A stretch of DNA of 64,000 nt from Malus domestica (Eukaryota > Streptophyta > Magnoliopsida > Rosales > Rosaceae): contig NC_091670.1 of assembly GCF_042453785.1 (NCBI RefSeq), forward strand, positions 39,009,501 through 39,073,500, read 5' to 3'. The notes under the pieces were generated by a model. The model saw only the letters and a program-made list of their open reading frames with translations. It was not told where the DNA came from and did no database searches. The stretch's first letter is position 1; each line of letters begins with the position of its first letter. A program made the position numbers and the translations under genes. Below are positions 10,230 to 21,779 of the stretch, piece by piece.

Positions 10230-10623
10230 AAAATCTTGTGCTACCAAATATTTCTTCGCGTAAACAATTAATATAATTAAATTAAAATAAGATAAATAAT
10301 AAAACAAAAAGTCAAAAACCTTGCGTGACAAAATATTTCATCGCGCAAAATTTTAAATTAATTTAATTTAATTAGAAAATTAAAAACCAACAATCTTTGT
10401 GCGATGAAAATTAATTTTCGTCATGCAAACCCTATTGTCACGAGCTTTGTGCGACGAACCATGAACGACAAAAATTTCGTCGCGCAAGGTTTTGAGCGAC
10501 GAGCTTTGTGCGACGAACCATGAACGACAAAAATTTCGTCGCGCAAGGTTTTGAGCGACGAAATCATACTTTGCACAACAAACTTATTTCGTTGCGCAAA
10601 GTTTTTTTTTTGTTGTTGTAGTG
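10230..10623. mobile_element. CACTA-like transposon end with subterminal repeats
   Basis: The right end, read on the minus strand, begins CACTACAACAACA at 10623, the hallmark of CACTA (EnSpm) termini. Inside are many copies of a 'gcgacgaa/ttcgtcgc' motif in both orientations, typical subterminal repeats. They include a perfect 59-bp tandem duplication (10442-10500 and 10501-10559). The matching left terminus was not found; a CACTACCACC at 10026 is a weak candidate. It lies directly against protease exon sequence that starts at 10624. Confidence 0.6.
10442..10559. repeat. Perfect tandem repeat, 2 x 59 bp
   Basis: Both copies begin gagctttgtgcgacgaac and end ttttgagcgac, with no difference seen. 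The unit itself contains the inverted motif pair gcgacgaa and ttcgtcgc. Confidence 0.9.
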
Positions 10624-11103
10624 CATGGTGGTACTATGGTGATTGCCTTTGAATACATATTGCAAATCGAGGAATTGCAAGTGAAGCAAATTACCCATAT
10701 TAGGCTACTGATGAAATAAGTGACACTAACTAATCAAAATTGGCATGCTTCTAGTGCAAGTATAACTGGTTACGAAATAGTGCTTCATAATAGCAAAAGC
10801 GATCTAATCAAGGTTGTGTCCATGCAACCACTTTCAATCGGCATTCATGTCACCTGGTCGGACTTTAGATTTTACAAAAGTTGGGTCTTCACAACTGTAC
10901 AAGGTTGTGAGATAGTCCCAAACCACGGTGTACCCATCGTTGGCTACGTGAATACTACAGATGGCACCAAGTACTGGATACTCAATAATGAATGGGGTGA
11001 GAGCTAGGGCGAAAATGGCTACATGAGAATCCTCAAAGATGTTGGCCCTCCTGAAGGTCTTTGTGGCCTTGCTACAACGGCTTCCTACCCAATTATAGAT
11101 TGA

Positions 11104-11252
11104 TCATCTCGGGTTCAAAGGCTACAGTTAAGTGTGTAAATCTAATTTTCTTCTCAATATTAAGAAAGCTCCATCGATAAAAAAGGCTTGTATTTTGCAT
11201 TTGATTAGTATAACTGAAGACGACGTCAAGTTGTTTTGAAAAGAATATTGTA
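11104..11252 (+). other. Old protease 3' flank, cut by LTR insertion
   Basis: It matches 15205-15340, 21938-22080 and 28669-28810 (for example 'ttcttctcaatattgagaaagctcc'). The match breaks at 'gaaaagaatat', exactly where the LTR sequence TGTAAAACCCC begins, marking an insertion point in an ancestral unit. Confidence 0.7.
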
Positions 11253-12810
11253 AAACCCCTCCCCAAATTTTTGAGTAACTTTATATCAAATTTTTGTGTA
11301 ACTTTACATTTCTACCCTGAAATGTTACCCTATCCGAATCCCTTTTGGGATTTCCTCCACGTGGCAACCCATTAACTTATCCCTATCTTTCTTTCTTTAT
11401 TTCTTTCTTTCTTTCTTTTTCTCTCTCTCTCTCTCTCTCTTTCTCATTTTCTCTCATTCCCCCGATTCAACACACTTATTTCTCTCTCTCAGCCCAACTC
11501 ACTCACTCACTCACACACTCTCTCTCTATCTCTCACGCTCTCTCTCTCACAAACACAACACTTTCTCGGACCATTTCCTTTTCCTTCTCCCAGTGACACC
11601 CAACCACCCAACGACCTCACCACCACCACCACCACCCTCGCGAGGACCTCATTTCCTTCTCCATTGTCCCTGTGAGGCTTCGGGCTCCCAGAGGACACCC
11701 AACCTAGGTCCGGCGAGCTGTGAGTTTGGAGCAAAGATCCAGCCACCTCCGGCCACCATTCGACGTTATTAAGGTACGAAATCCATTCCCCTCGCCCTTA
11801 CCTTCTTTTTGGTAGTTAGATCGTAGGGTTTAGTGGTTAAACAACGGTGACCATAGCTCAGAAGGATCCGGCCTTTTTTCCCGACGAGGAAAGGGCCTTC
11901 AAGCCTAAAATCATAGAACAAAGGCCTTTGGGCCTAAACAAAAGCCCAAATCTTTGGAAACCCAAACCCAACCCCTATGTCACTAAAGCCTCTAGGCCAT
12001 TTAGAACTCGGGCCAACCTTATAACCCTTTTTATTTATTAAAATCCCAAAACCCTTTTGCTTTGGGTTGGGCTTTCAAGCCTACGCCCTTTTATCCTAAA
12101 ACCCATTAGACCAAGGCATTTGGGCCTTAGATCCCAGCCAAGTGGCAAAGCCCAGGCCCACTAAACCCAAGCCTAAGAACCCAGGCCTAAACCTAGTCCA
12201 ACCAAGCAGCCCAGCCGAGGGTGGAGTACATGTGCCACCATCCACGGCGGTGCCGGTGAATTTTTTAGCGACCCATGGCTGTGCGTGGGGGTACCCATGG
12301 TCCCCTTTTATGTTTTCCGACGTTTTGAATCTGTTTATGAAGTCCATTTTCTGAAATTCAATCGTTGGAGTATAGTTTTGTTAATTGTACCCTTTATGTG
12401 CATACGTGCATTTATTAGCGGCGATTCTGTCATTCCTATTTTGTACGACTCTTCGACAACGGAGTATCTGTGAGTGGACCCCTTCTAAAATGCATGTTTT
12501 AATAGTAGAAATGCATACATGAAAAACATGATTTAATGGTTACGTTTTATGAGTAAATTAGATTTACACTTACGATATAGCATGCTTTACTGCGAATATA
12601 TTGGAATACCATATTTTATCGAACTTATGCTCATTATAGTGTATATGATGGATGACGATATACTATTTATGAACATGTTTTCTTTACATTTCTTTATAGT
12701 ATATATAATGGATGACTATATGCTATGAAGATGATTTTGAGATAGATGTACTTATGTTTGGAAAGAGTATGTTCAATGTTTTGTGCGTATCTAGTGGTAA
12801 TTGTTTTGTC
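11253..12810 (+). mobile_element. Ty3-type LTR piece, plus orientation
   Basis: It starts TGTAAAACCCCTCCCCAAA and passes a CACGTGGC box, a CT-rich promoter-like tract (11380-11570), a GCCCAA/AGGCCT-rich segment, and a block (12330-12800) that recurs at 14070-14560 and 37390-37840. Short open frames inside (for example 11345-11596) are simple-sequence artefacts. No gag-pol is attached, and the 3' part is missing. Confidence 0.65.
11380..11560. repeat. CT-rich microsatellite tract
   Basis: Runs of tttctttctttc, ctctctctctct and cactcactcac lie within the LTR. Confidence 0.9.
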
Positions 12811-13795
12811 AACGGGTCATGGGTCCAGGTCGGAGCAGGTCAAATCGAGTCTGGGCTTGGTTCGGGTTTGGGTTTGAAGTTATCGGGCTGGAGGCCTAAG
12901 TGGATTAGCCCAATGGCTTAGGGTTTAGGGTTACTACGTTTGGGGTCTCTAAGCTTGGGCCCAAGTTCACATGGCCCGAAGGCCTAAACCTATAAAGGTT
13001 TTGGGTTTGGTCTTAACGGGCCTTAGGCTGAAGGCTGGCCCAACAACTTTTGGGTTTTAGAAAATAAAATAAAATAAATAAATAAAGGTAAATGGGTTGG
13101 GTTTTAAAGGGTAACGAGCCTAAGGCTCGAGTTTTGAATGGCCCAAAGGCCTAATTAAGTAAGGGTTTGGGTTTAGGCTGCCTTACGGTTGGGCTTGGTT
13201 TAGGCCTAACGGTCTGGTTGTTTACTCTCACTGGGGAAGGAGGCTGGAGCATTTCGAGCTCTGGTCGATGACATACTTCCACCCTAGCCTACGATCTAGG
13301 TACTAAAATAACAAGTGAGATGAGGGGAAGAGTTTCATACCTAATTCACGTCGTGGGGTGGCTGGAGTTTACTGGAATCCTGCTCGAGAGGCACGGGGCT
13401 CGTCGGAGAGATTTGGGTGTCCTCTGGGTGTCTCGGAGCTTCGCAGAGATGGGTGAGAGAGAGGATGAGGTTCCAGAGGTGATGGTGGTGTTGTGGCTAG
13501 TTGGGCGCGATGATGGGTATGTGTGTGTATCGCCGAAGAGAGAGATCCGAGAGAGGGTAAGAAAGGTGTGAGAAAGACATGTGAGAGAGAGAAGAGTGTT
13601 GATTTGGGGAAAAGGAAAAAGAGAAAAAGAAGGAGAGGGTTGAGGCGCTGCCACGTGGCAGGCTGATAGGGAAATATAATCTAAAGGGAGGGTCTGGATT
13701 GGATAGGAATAAAGAGACCAAAATGAAAACTTCAAATACTTTTAGGGGAAAAGTAAAATTACAAACTACGTTTGGGGAGGGGTTTTACAACCTCC
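12811..13795 (-). mobile_element. Same-family LTR piece in inverted orientation
   Basis: Reading the minus strand from 13795 gives TGTAAAACCCCTCCCCAAA, then a CACGTGGCA box, a CT-rich tract (about 13660-13500), and an 'AGAGGACACCCAA' block also found in the plus copy. GCCTAA/GGGCCT-rich DNA follows. It is diverged from the 11253 copy, so the two are separate LTRs of one family placed head to head rather than a recent palindrome. Confidence 0.65.
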
Positions 13796-14736
13796 AGCCC
13801 GTTAACCCCTTAAAGCCCAAACCCATTAACCTTTGTATTTTTATTTATCTTAAAACCCTAAACTTTTTCCCTTTTGGGCCAGGCCTTTAAGCCCAAAACC
13901 CTTTGGACTCAAGCCCAAAGCTTAAACCCAACCCGGATCCAACCTAAGCCCAGACCCATTGACTTTGACTCGACCCAGTCTGACCTTTGACTTTAACCGT
14001 CAAAGTTGACTTTTTGTTGACTCTTTAGGGTTTCATTTGGGACCCCTCCTAGGCTAATTTTGACGTCCTGGACCTGTTTTTTCTGTCCATTTTCCCAAAT
14101 TCAATCGTTTGAATAGAGTTTTATTAATTGTACCCTTTATGTGCTTAGGTGCAATTATTAACGGCGATTCCATCATTCCTATTTCGTACGTCTCTTCTTC
14201 GACGTAGTATCTATGAGTATACCCATTCTAAAACACATATTTTCATAGTAGAAATGCATACATGAAAAACATGATTTTATGGTTACGTTTTATAAGTAAA
14301 TTAGATTTACACTTATGATATATCATGCTTTACTGAAAATATCTTGGAATACCATATTTTATCGAACTAATGTTCTTTATAGTATATATGATGGATGACT
14401 ATATACTATTTATGAACATGTTTTCTTTACACTTCTTTATAGTATATATGATGGATGACTATATGCTATGAAGATGATTTTGAGAGATATATATATATAC
14501 ACACACACTTATGTAGGAAAGAATATATATTCAATGTTTTTGTTCGTAATTAGTGGTCGCTGCTCTGTCTACGGGCGATGATACTCATATATTGGCTTCG
14601 GCCGGGCGTAGGTTGGTGCCTAATAGCGATGATACTCATATATTGGCTTCGGTCTGGAGATATTTATATTGGCTTTTGCCGGGCGTAGGTTGGTGGCTTT
14701 GCCTTATGTGTGCCCAGATTGGCTGCAGTCTGCATC
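13796..14736 (+). mobile_element. Third LTR piece of the same family, plus orientation
   Basis: From 'cagcccgttaacccctt' onward it tracks the 37140-37900 LTR: GCCCAAACCC-rich DNA, the 'caatcgttt...taattgtaccctt' block, the 'atggatgactata' repeats, then two copies of a 'ggcttcggccgggcgtaggttgg' unit. It ends where protease unit A begins at 14737. Confidence 0.6.
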
Positions 14737-15047
14737 ATTCAATCAACCATCAGCAGCCTTGCAGCTGCTTTCCGTTCCATTCCAAGTGAAAGCCAAAATA
14801 GTCGATTTGATACTTATTAGTGGTTGGAGTAAAATATAGCAAGAGATGCTGCATTTTGCCGTTATTGCTATATTTTCAAATGAAAACGGGAGATGTTGGC
14901 AGTGATGTCTTCATTTAAAAGGGTTTTTAATGTAACTTGTTTGTATTGATAAATTATGGATGATATTACTAAATTTAAATGGTTGTTTCCCTTTTTTTAA
15001 ACTTTGCACTCTTTTAAATTCGCCCCCTGCTAGTTCCTGGCTTCGCC

Positions 15048-15204
15048 AATGAATGCTACATATGGTACCAAGTTCAAGAAATGCAAGAATGAATGGGGTG
15101 AGAGCTGGGGCAAAAATAGCTACATTTGAATTCTCAAAGATGCTGGCCCTCCTAAAGGTCTTTGTGGCCTTGCTACAACGGCTTCCTACCCAATTATAGA
15201 TTGA
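15048..15204 (+). pseudogene. Cysteine-protease 3' end relic (unit A)
   Basis: It matches the last about 50 codons of the local proteases: an N-E-W-G-E-S-W-G-x-N-S-Y-like stretch where the active-site Asn region should be, then A-G-P-P-x-G-L-C-G-L-A-T-T-A-S-Y-P and a stop at 15202-15204. A TGA interrupts it at 'tacatttgaattc'. No upstream exon exists. It is a leftover of an earlier gene copy. Confidence 0.75.
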
Positions 15205-16081
15205 TTGTCTCGGCTTCAAAGGCTACAATTAAGTGTTTAAATCTAATTTTCTTCTCAATATTGAGAAAGCTCCGTTGATAAAAAGGGCTTGTATTTTGTA
15301 TCTAATTAGCATAACTGAAGACGACATCAAGTTGTTTTGAAAAGAATATAATTAAGTGTGTGGATCTAATTTTCTTTTCATTTAGGTGTGCAGAGTTTTA
15401 TCTCAAAATACCTCGATTCTCTAGACTTAAAATTTTAGATAGTTCTTCCACTTGATGAAGTTGAAACTTGATATACATTTGAGCAATTTTTATCAATTAG
15501 CTGAGCATAAAATTAATTCAGAAGATCTGCAACCTCAAGAGAATTAGTTTTGAAAAGCACACTAAATTACGTGAAGAACACTTTGAGTGCCAGTCGAGCA
15601 ACTCTGAGTTGGAGGGCCACTGCATTGACTTACCATTGTTAGTACTTGGATTTCAAAAAATCATCATCAAATACTGGAGTTTTACGTTTAAATTTCATGA
15701 ACCTGACCCCTTCCGTATGAACACGGTATGAGGTTCACACACCTTTAATGGAAACGGTATGAGGTTCACTGCTGCAGATTGGTAAATTTGTAGTCATCAG
15801 CACCTTTAATGGAAACTAAGGGCCAAAGGGCAAAGACTTCAGCAAATAGACCAAGGACTTGTAGTCATCAGACCCTTGGGTCATCAATGGATCCTTCGAA
15901 CTTCTTTGTGCACAAACTCCACGGCGAAAACAAAACAAGCGTAGCATTCGGGCTAGACTGATTGATGAAGTTTACCGTGAGCCATCAACCTGTGGAATGT
16001 GCCTGGAAATTTGGCTCCCTTACAAATTCCCATCCTAACAATTTCAACAAAGTGCACATGCAGGCAATCCCGAACGCCTTC

Positions 16082-16089
16082 TATATAAA
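16082..16089 (+). promoter_or_regulatory. TATA box, protease gene A
   Basis: TATATAAA lies 95 bp before the ATG. The same box at the same spacing precedes genes B (22816-22823) and C (29489-29496). Confidence 0.7.
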
Positions 16090-16183
16090 CCGGTAATATC
16101 ATGCTTGCTTCTTCACATCCAGCTTGCCAATCACTACTTGAAACAAAGCCATTGTCGACACAGAGCGCCCTCTCATCACTGCA

Positions 16184-17346
16184 ATGGCTTTTGAAAGAAA
16201 CCTTTTGATTGTTACTATACTCATCACCTTGGGGACCTTGGCATCTGAAGCCACGTCCCGCACATTGTACCAAGCTTCCATTGCTGCAAAACATGAGCAG
16301 TGGATGAAAAAGCATGGACGAGTTTACCAGGACAGTGCGGAGAAGGAAAGGCGTTTCCAGATATTCAAAAACAATGTGGAGTTTGTCGAGAAATTCAACA
16401 GTGAAGGGAACATGACTTACAGCCTTTGCGTCAACCGATTTTCGGATATGAGCTATGATGAATTCCTCAGGTATTATACTGGATACAAGCAGCCCACTGA
16501 ATCAACCTCATCCGCAGATGCATCATTTACGTACGAAAACCTAAGCCCGACGGATGCTCCCCCAAGCATTGACTGGAGGGACAATGGAGCTGTTACTCCA
16601 GTAAAAGATCAAGGGCGCTGTGGTAAGAGCACCAACCACCATATTAATATGGGGCTAAGTACATATATATGTATTGCATTAATTACTTTCTTCTTGCATT
16701 CATTCCTACGGAAATTAATTCATATCCGTTTGTTCAAATACATGCAGGTTGTTGCTGGGCATTTTCTGCAGTGGCAGCAGTCGAAGGGATTACCCAAATC
16801 AAAACTGGCAAATTGATCTCACTGTCTGAGCAACAGCTTGTGAGCTGTGATACAGATAACAACAGGGGCTGCCAAGGTGGTTGGATGGTTAATGCCTTTG
16901 CATACATTCAACAAAACGGAGGAATTGCCAGTGAAGAAAATTACCCATACCAGAGTTTAGATGGCAGTGAAGGAACATGTGATATGAACAAGGCAAATGA
17001 GGCTGCTGCCCGGATAACTAGTTATGCAGAGGTACCTCCCAACAGTGAAACCGATCTACTCAAGGCTGTGTCCATGCAACCAGTCTCCGTTGCCATCAAT
17101 ATGTCACCAGCCTTTCAGCATTATTCAGGCGGGGTGTTCACCGGTGATGATTGTGGGACATCATTGGACCACGCTGTTACCGTCATTGGGTATGGGACAA
17201 CTGATGATGGCACCCCCTATTGGTTAATCAAGAATTCATGGTCCGATACGTGGGGTGAGAATGGCTACATGAAGATTCTTAGAAACGCTGAAGCCCCAGG
17301 TGGTGTTTGTAGCCTCGCTACGAAAGCTTCCTATCCGACTATGTAA
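16184..17346 (+). CDS. Papain-family cysteine protease A (SAG39-like), two exons
   Basis: Exons 16184-16622 and 16748-17346 (intron 125 bp, GT-AG, phase 1) give 345 residues. The ATG opens a signal peptide (about residues 1-24). An I29 prodomain follows with a complete ERFNIN helix (E53, R57, F61, N64, V68, N72) and the N-R-F-S-D segment. Cleavage is expected near residue 126, before S-I-D-W-R. The catalytic set is complete: Q143, C149 (C-G-C-C-W-A-F-S), H288 and N309 (K-N-S-W). There is one N-glycosylation site in the prodomain (N76-M-T). Such proteases act in the vacuole or apoplast and are senescence-induced in relatives. There is no KDEL tail and no granulin domain, so it is a SAG12/SAG39-type enzyme. 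The open frame beginning at 16669 is an intron read-through, not a second start. Confidence 0.92.
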
Positions 17347-17482
17347 TGTATTAATGAAGGGGTGGAATGAGCTTCTCCACTTTGCCTATAGGTTATAAGT
17401 ACTACAGACAAAAACCATAGGCTGTGAAAATGCCTGTATTTTGTATTTGCTAAAAGTATGGTTTATGAAATTACACTATTTT

Positions 17483-18137
17483 TGTTGTGCTAGGATAACA
17501 CCAAAACCAATTGGAACCAATTCAAGCTAACCCACAGGAAATTTATCAAATGAAAATGCAAGAACAAAATATAAAAGACACCACGATTTTAACGAGGTTC
17601 CTCAACAGTCAGTGTAACTGGAGTACATCATCGGAGCAGTAGGAGCTCACCCAATAATCCACTATCAACCAATTGGGAGTTTACAAAGTGTTGGCAATCT
17701 CACAACCCAAATAACCCAATACACCCAATAGCTCTCACACACCACAGAAACAAATAGAGAAAGAAATATAATGAATAATTTCTTCTCAATACATATAGCT
17801 CAAAGCTATTTCAACAACAACTACTTTGGTGGATGATTACTAACCAAATGAAGCAGCATCTTCTTCTTCCTTTTGGGCTCTCTGCAACTCTCCTTGCTCT
17901 CGGCAGCTCTCACTTCTCTCTTCAGAAAAAAATAAGCCCCTTTTTTTTTTTTTTTTTTTCTCTTCATCCGAAGAAAACCAATAATTATGGCTTTGAAAAA
18001 GCCACAAAACAAGGAAACATAATCATGATGCCTCCTCATCATGATGTTCCCTCATCATTATGTCTTTCAATCTTTTGTTTTGTTTACTAGCCGAAAGTGA
18101 ATGCCAAGTTGGCCACTAATTTGGCCATTATCCAACA
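17483..18137 (-). repeat. Copia 3' LTR, unit A
   Basis: The segment has TG...CA ends (TGTTGTGCTAGG on plus; TGTTGGATAATGGCC on minus) and is 655 bp long, next to a purine-rich GAAGGTGGAGAT tract at the pol side. Unit C lacks it at the equivalent place, so it marks the insertion point. It contains a poly-T run near 17940 that is longer than in copy B. Confidence 0.8.
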
Positions 18138-18385
18138 ATCTCCACCTTCGCCAAATTCCGAAAACACCATTATAAGCCAACCAACACAAAAAACACTCCC
18201 AAACACTACCAAGAGAACAAGTCATGCTGAGCCAAATGCTCCAAAACTCCTACTGCTAATCGCCTTCTTTATATAGGCAAAATGTGAGCCAAGTTCAAGC
18301 AATGAACAAACTTGGCTACACCAACAACCTCAGTCAACATATCAGCGGGGTTGTCTTTAGTTGGAATCTTCTGGAGAATGATTTC

Positions 18386-20650
18386 TCATTCACCAACAAC
18401 TTCACGAACAAAGTGATAACGCACATATATGTGCTTGGTCCTTGCATGGTGAACATGATACTTAGCCAAATAAATGGCACTCTGACTATCACAATGCACC
18501 TGCACATGCTTCTGATCCACCCCCAAATCTCTAATCAGCATATGTATCCAAATGGCCTCCTTTATAGCTTCAGCAACTGCCATATATTCAGCCTCTGTAG
18601 TAGATAAGGCAACAGACAACTGCAAAATGGACCTCCAACAAACTGGCCCTTTAGCCATAGTAAACACATAGCCTGTAGTAGACTTCCTTCCATCCAGATC
18701 ACCTGCATAATCTGAATCAACATAACCAACTGCAAAATGACCAATACCAGAGTCATCCCTCTCAAAACATAAACCAACATCTTGAATACCATGGAGATAC
18801 CTCAATATCCACTTAGCTGTTTGCCAATGCTCTTTACCAGGATTATGCATATATCGACTCACCATGCCAACTGCATGAGCAATATCCGGTCTAGAGCATA
18901 CCATTGCATACATCAAACTACCAACCAAATTTGCATATGGTATATTTTTCATTTGCAGCTTCTCCTTATCTGCTTTAGGACATTGTAGAAAACTCAATTT
19001 AAAATGAGGAGCCAAAGGGGTACTAACCGGTTTGGTTGAATCATGAACTCCAAACTTCTGAATCAACTTCTCAAGGTATTGTCTTTGATTCAAGCATACC
19101 AAACCTTTCTCTTTGTCTCTAGTGATCTCCATGCCAAGGATCTTCTTTGCTTCACCAAGATCCTTCATCTCGAACTCATTCTTCATTTGCTTCTTCAATT
19201 TCTCAATCTCTTCGACATTCTTTGAGGCAATCAACAGATCATCAACATATATCAACAAATAAATGAAAGACCCATCTTGAAAATTCTTGAAGTACACACA
19301 ATGATCATATTGACTTCTAGAATAATTTTGGCCTTTCATAAATTTATCAAACCTTAAATACCATTGCCTTGGAGATTGCTTCAAGCCATAAAGTGATTTC
19401 TTCAATTTGCAAAACAAATTCTCCTTCCTTTTCACTGTATACCCATCCGGTTGACACATATAGATCTCTTCATTCAAATCACCATGTAAGAAAACCGTCT
19501 TCACATTAAGTTGCACAAGCTCAAGATCATACTGTGCAACAAGCGCTAACATAATGCGAATTGAGGAGTGCTTCACAACCGGAGAAAAGATTTCATTGTA
19601 GTCAATACCATCATTTTGTGCATACCCTTTAGCAACTAATCTTGCTTTGAATCTCACATTGCTTTTCTCATCAGCATCTTCCTTCTTGGCATACACCCAT
19701 TTGCAAGTGATAGCTTTCTTGCCCTTAGGCAATTTAGCTAACTCCCAAGTCTTGTTCTTCAAGAGAGAATTCATCTCATCACCCATGGCATTGCACCACC
19801 TCTCATTCTCCTCACTCTCAATGGCTTCCTCGAAATTGGATAGAATATCATCAATGATAATAGGAATAGCAAAAGCAACATAGTCACTATACCGGGCTGG
19901 CTTGGTAATTTGTCTCTTTCCTCTGTTCTTGGCAATAGACTCTTGAGGTGAAACTTGCTCTTCAACTTGAATAGAATCTTCAAGTTCAACTTCTTCAACA
20001 TCCTCATGGTCTCCAACTTCTTCACTTGTAGTGGCTTCGACATCAGCATAAATAAGATTTGAAGTACCAGAGGCAACTTTCTCAAGCTCCACCTGTTGGA
20101 CATCTTTCACATTCTTCTCAGAGTCCTTGTACATACTTTCTTCATCAAATGTCACATCTCTACTAATTACAAGTTTCTTCATCTCTGGGCACCATAACCG
20201 GTAACCTTTGACACCACTACAAAAACAAAGAAAGATAGCCTTTTTGGCTCTAGGATCAAGTTTATTTTCAGTTACATGAAAATAAGCAGGTGAACCAAAA
20301 ATACGAATATGATCATAATCAGAAGAAGGTTTTCCAGTCCATACCTCCATTGGTGTCTTACCCTGAATAGCAGCTGAGGGTAACCGATTGATGATGTGAC
20401 ATGCATAAGTAACTGCCTTTGCCCAAGATGACTTGCTCAAACCCGACTGAGACAACATGCATCTAACCTTCTCAAGCAAGGTTCGATTCAATCTTTCTGC
20501 AACTCCATTTTGTTGTGGAGTTCCCCGGACACTAAAATGTCTCACAATCCCTTCCTCTTTGCAAACTTTAAAGAAAAGGTCATATGTGTATTCACCACCA
20601 TTATCCGATCTCAAAATCTTAATCTTTCTCCCAGTTTGGTTTTCAACCAT
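18386..20650 (-). pseudogene. Copia pol: integrase end, RT, RNase H (unit A)
   Basis: A 754-codon open frame. It starts in the integrase core (R-S-D-N-G-G-E-Y ... T-P-Q-Q-N-G-V-A-E-R). It has the RT block K-A-R-L-V-A-K-G, then V-F-L-H-G-D-L, Y-G-L-K-Q-S-P-R-Q-W and Y-V-D-D-L-L. It ends in RNase H (S-T-T-E-A-E-Y-M and H-C-D-S-Q-S-A-I). A TGA at 18386 trims the C-terminus by about 40 codons relative to copy B, which reads Gly there. Confidence 0.9.
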
Positions 20651-20707
20651 TTTCCTTCAACCCAAGAAAATGCTCAACACCTCACTCTTGTGCTTCATAG
20701 TGTAGAC

Positions 20708-21466
20708 CTAAGACCTTCTTGAATAATCATCAACAAAAGTCACGAACCAATGTCTACCACTCAAAGAGGGAGTCTTTGTAGGACCCCAAACATCTAAATG
20801 CACATAATCAAGAATGCCCTTCGTCTGATGTACTGCAGTACCAAACTTTACTCTAGTTTGCTTTCCTAAGACACAATGCTCGCATAAATCAAGCTTACAA
20901 GTCGTGGCACCTTTTAGAAAACCTTGTTTCACAAGCCCTTGTAGGGCTTTCTCACCGGCATGGCCTAATCTCATATGCCACAGTCTAGTAGTATCAGAAT
21001 CATATGTGCCCATATTTTCTGAGACTACAGATGTTTCACCTGTCACAGTGCTTCCTTGCAATAAATACAAATGGCCAAATCGAGGAGCTTTCATCACAAC
21101 AAGTGCACCATAAGTAACTTTCAATGTCTGTCCATCTGAATGAAACCTGAAGCCCTTGGATTCCAAAGTACCCAAAGAAATAAGATTTTTCTTCAAATTC
21201 GGTACATACCGAACACCTGTCAACTCTTTAACCATGCCATCATGCAACTTCAAACGAACTATACCAATCCCTTTTGTTGTGCAATGATTGTCATCTCCCA
21301 TGAACACAACGCCACCATTAAACTCTTTCAAGCTTGAAAACCAATCCTTGTGAGGAGTCATATGATGAGTACAACCCGTATCCAACACCCACTTAGTAGC
21401 ACAATCAAATGATGAGGAAGTGGTTAAAGCAAAATCAAAAAAAATCTGTTTCAACCTTAGCAACAT
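20708..21466 (-). pseudogene. Copia pol: protease and N-terminal integrase (unit A)
   Basis: The frame holds the D-T-G retropepsin motif (here L-D-T-G-C-T-H-H-M), the GAG-pre-integrase H-M-R-L-G-H and C-x2-C pair, and the first part of the integrase core up to F-V-D-D-Y-S-R-R-S. It ends at a TAG where copy B has Trp. The apparent N-terminus is the truncation point of the element, not a real start. Confidence 0.85.
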
Positions 21467-21779
21467 TCAATCAACCATCAGCAGCCTTGCAGCTGCTTTC
21501 TGTTCCATTCCAAGTGAAAGCCAAAATAGTCGATTTGATACTTATGAGTGGTTGGAGTAAAATATAGCAAGAGATGCTGCATTTTGCCGTTATTGCTATA
21601 TTTTCAAATGAAAACGGGAGATGTTGGCAGTGATGTCTTCACTGAAAAGGATTTTTAATGTAACTTGTTTGTATTGATAAATTATGGACGATATTACTAA
21701 ATTGAAATGGTTGTTTCCCTTTTTTTAAACTTTGCACTCTTTTAAATTCGCCCCTCCCCCTACTAATTCCTGGCTTCGC

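Larger units (their letters stand above)
7895..11103 (+). pseudogene. Cysteine-protease relic, exon 2, split by transposons
   Basis: A short piece at 7895-7940 matches the beginning of exon 2 of the local proteases (AV-AVEGITQ). The remainder of exon 2 is at 10624-11103: a G-G-x-x-V-x-A-F-E-Y block, K-V-V-S-M-Q-P, the active-site His region degraded (N-H-G-V-P-I-V-G-Y), the N-N-E-W-G-E-S active-site Asn region with a stop, and the end S-Y-P-I-I-D followed by TGA at 11101. It contains in-frame stops and frameshifts and is not functional. Between the two pieces lie an LTR (8055-9783) and a CACTA-like end (to 10623). The first piece is short, so its assignment is weaker. Confidence 0.6.
14737..21464 (+). 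repeat. Tandem duplication unit A (protease + Copia)
   Basis: The unit starts at 'attcaatcaaccatcagc' and ends at the truncated Copia protease region. It contains a protease 3' relic, promoter, complete protease gene and Copia fragment. B (21465-28195) is the same unit with very few differences; C (28196-30890) shares the first 2.7 kb. Confidence 0.9.
17483..21464 (-). mobile_element. 5'-truncated Copia retrotransposon, unit A
   Basis: Read on the minus strand: protease (V-L-D-T-G-C-T-H-H-M), GAG-pre-integrase (H-x-R-L-G-H), integrase (F-V-D-D-Y-S-R), RT (Y-V-D-D), RNase H (T-E-A-E-Y-M-A), PPT and 3' LTR. Gag, the primer site and the 5' LTR are absent: the element ends abruptly at 21464 in the protease region. 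The pol frame is interrupted by a TAG near 20706, a TGA near 20655 (shared with copy B) and a TGA at 18386-18388 (private to A). It is a dead passenger of the tandem duplication. Confidence 0.92.

Noticed and set aside
10442-10559. CRISPR-like repeat array
   Set aside because: Two contiguous identical units without spacers in a plant transposon end; no array elsewhere in the window.
13320-13735. Open frames on both strands in the CT/GA-rich region
   Set aside because: Simple-sequence LTR promoter tract with no family features; it matches other LTR copies.
11253-13795. A single large foldback transposon
   Set aside because: The two arms are too diverged and each has its own LTR landmarks, so two separate LTRs explain them better.
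16669-17346. Open frame beginning inside the protease intron
   Set aside because: The frame includes intron sequence. The GT-AG junction 16622/16748 joins exon 1 and exon 2 into the standard C-G-C-C-W-A-F motif, so this start is an artefact; the same holds for genes B, C and D.
18284-21337. Plus-strand open frames across the Copia elements
   Set aside because: They are antisense shadows of Copia pol, which has clear motifs on the minus strand.
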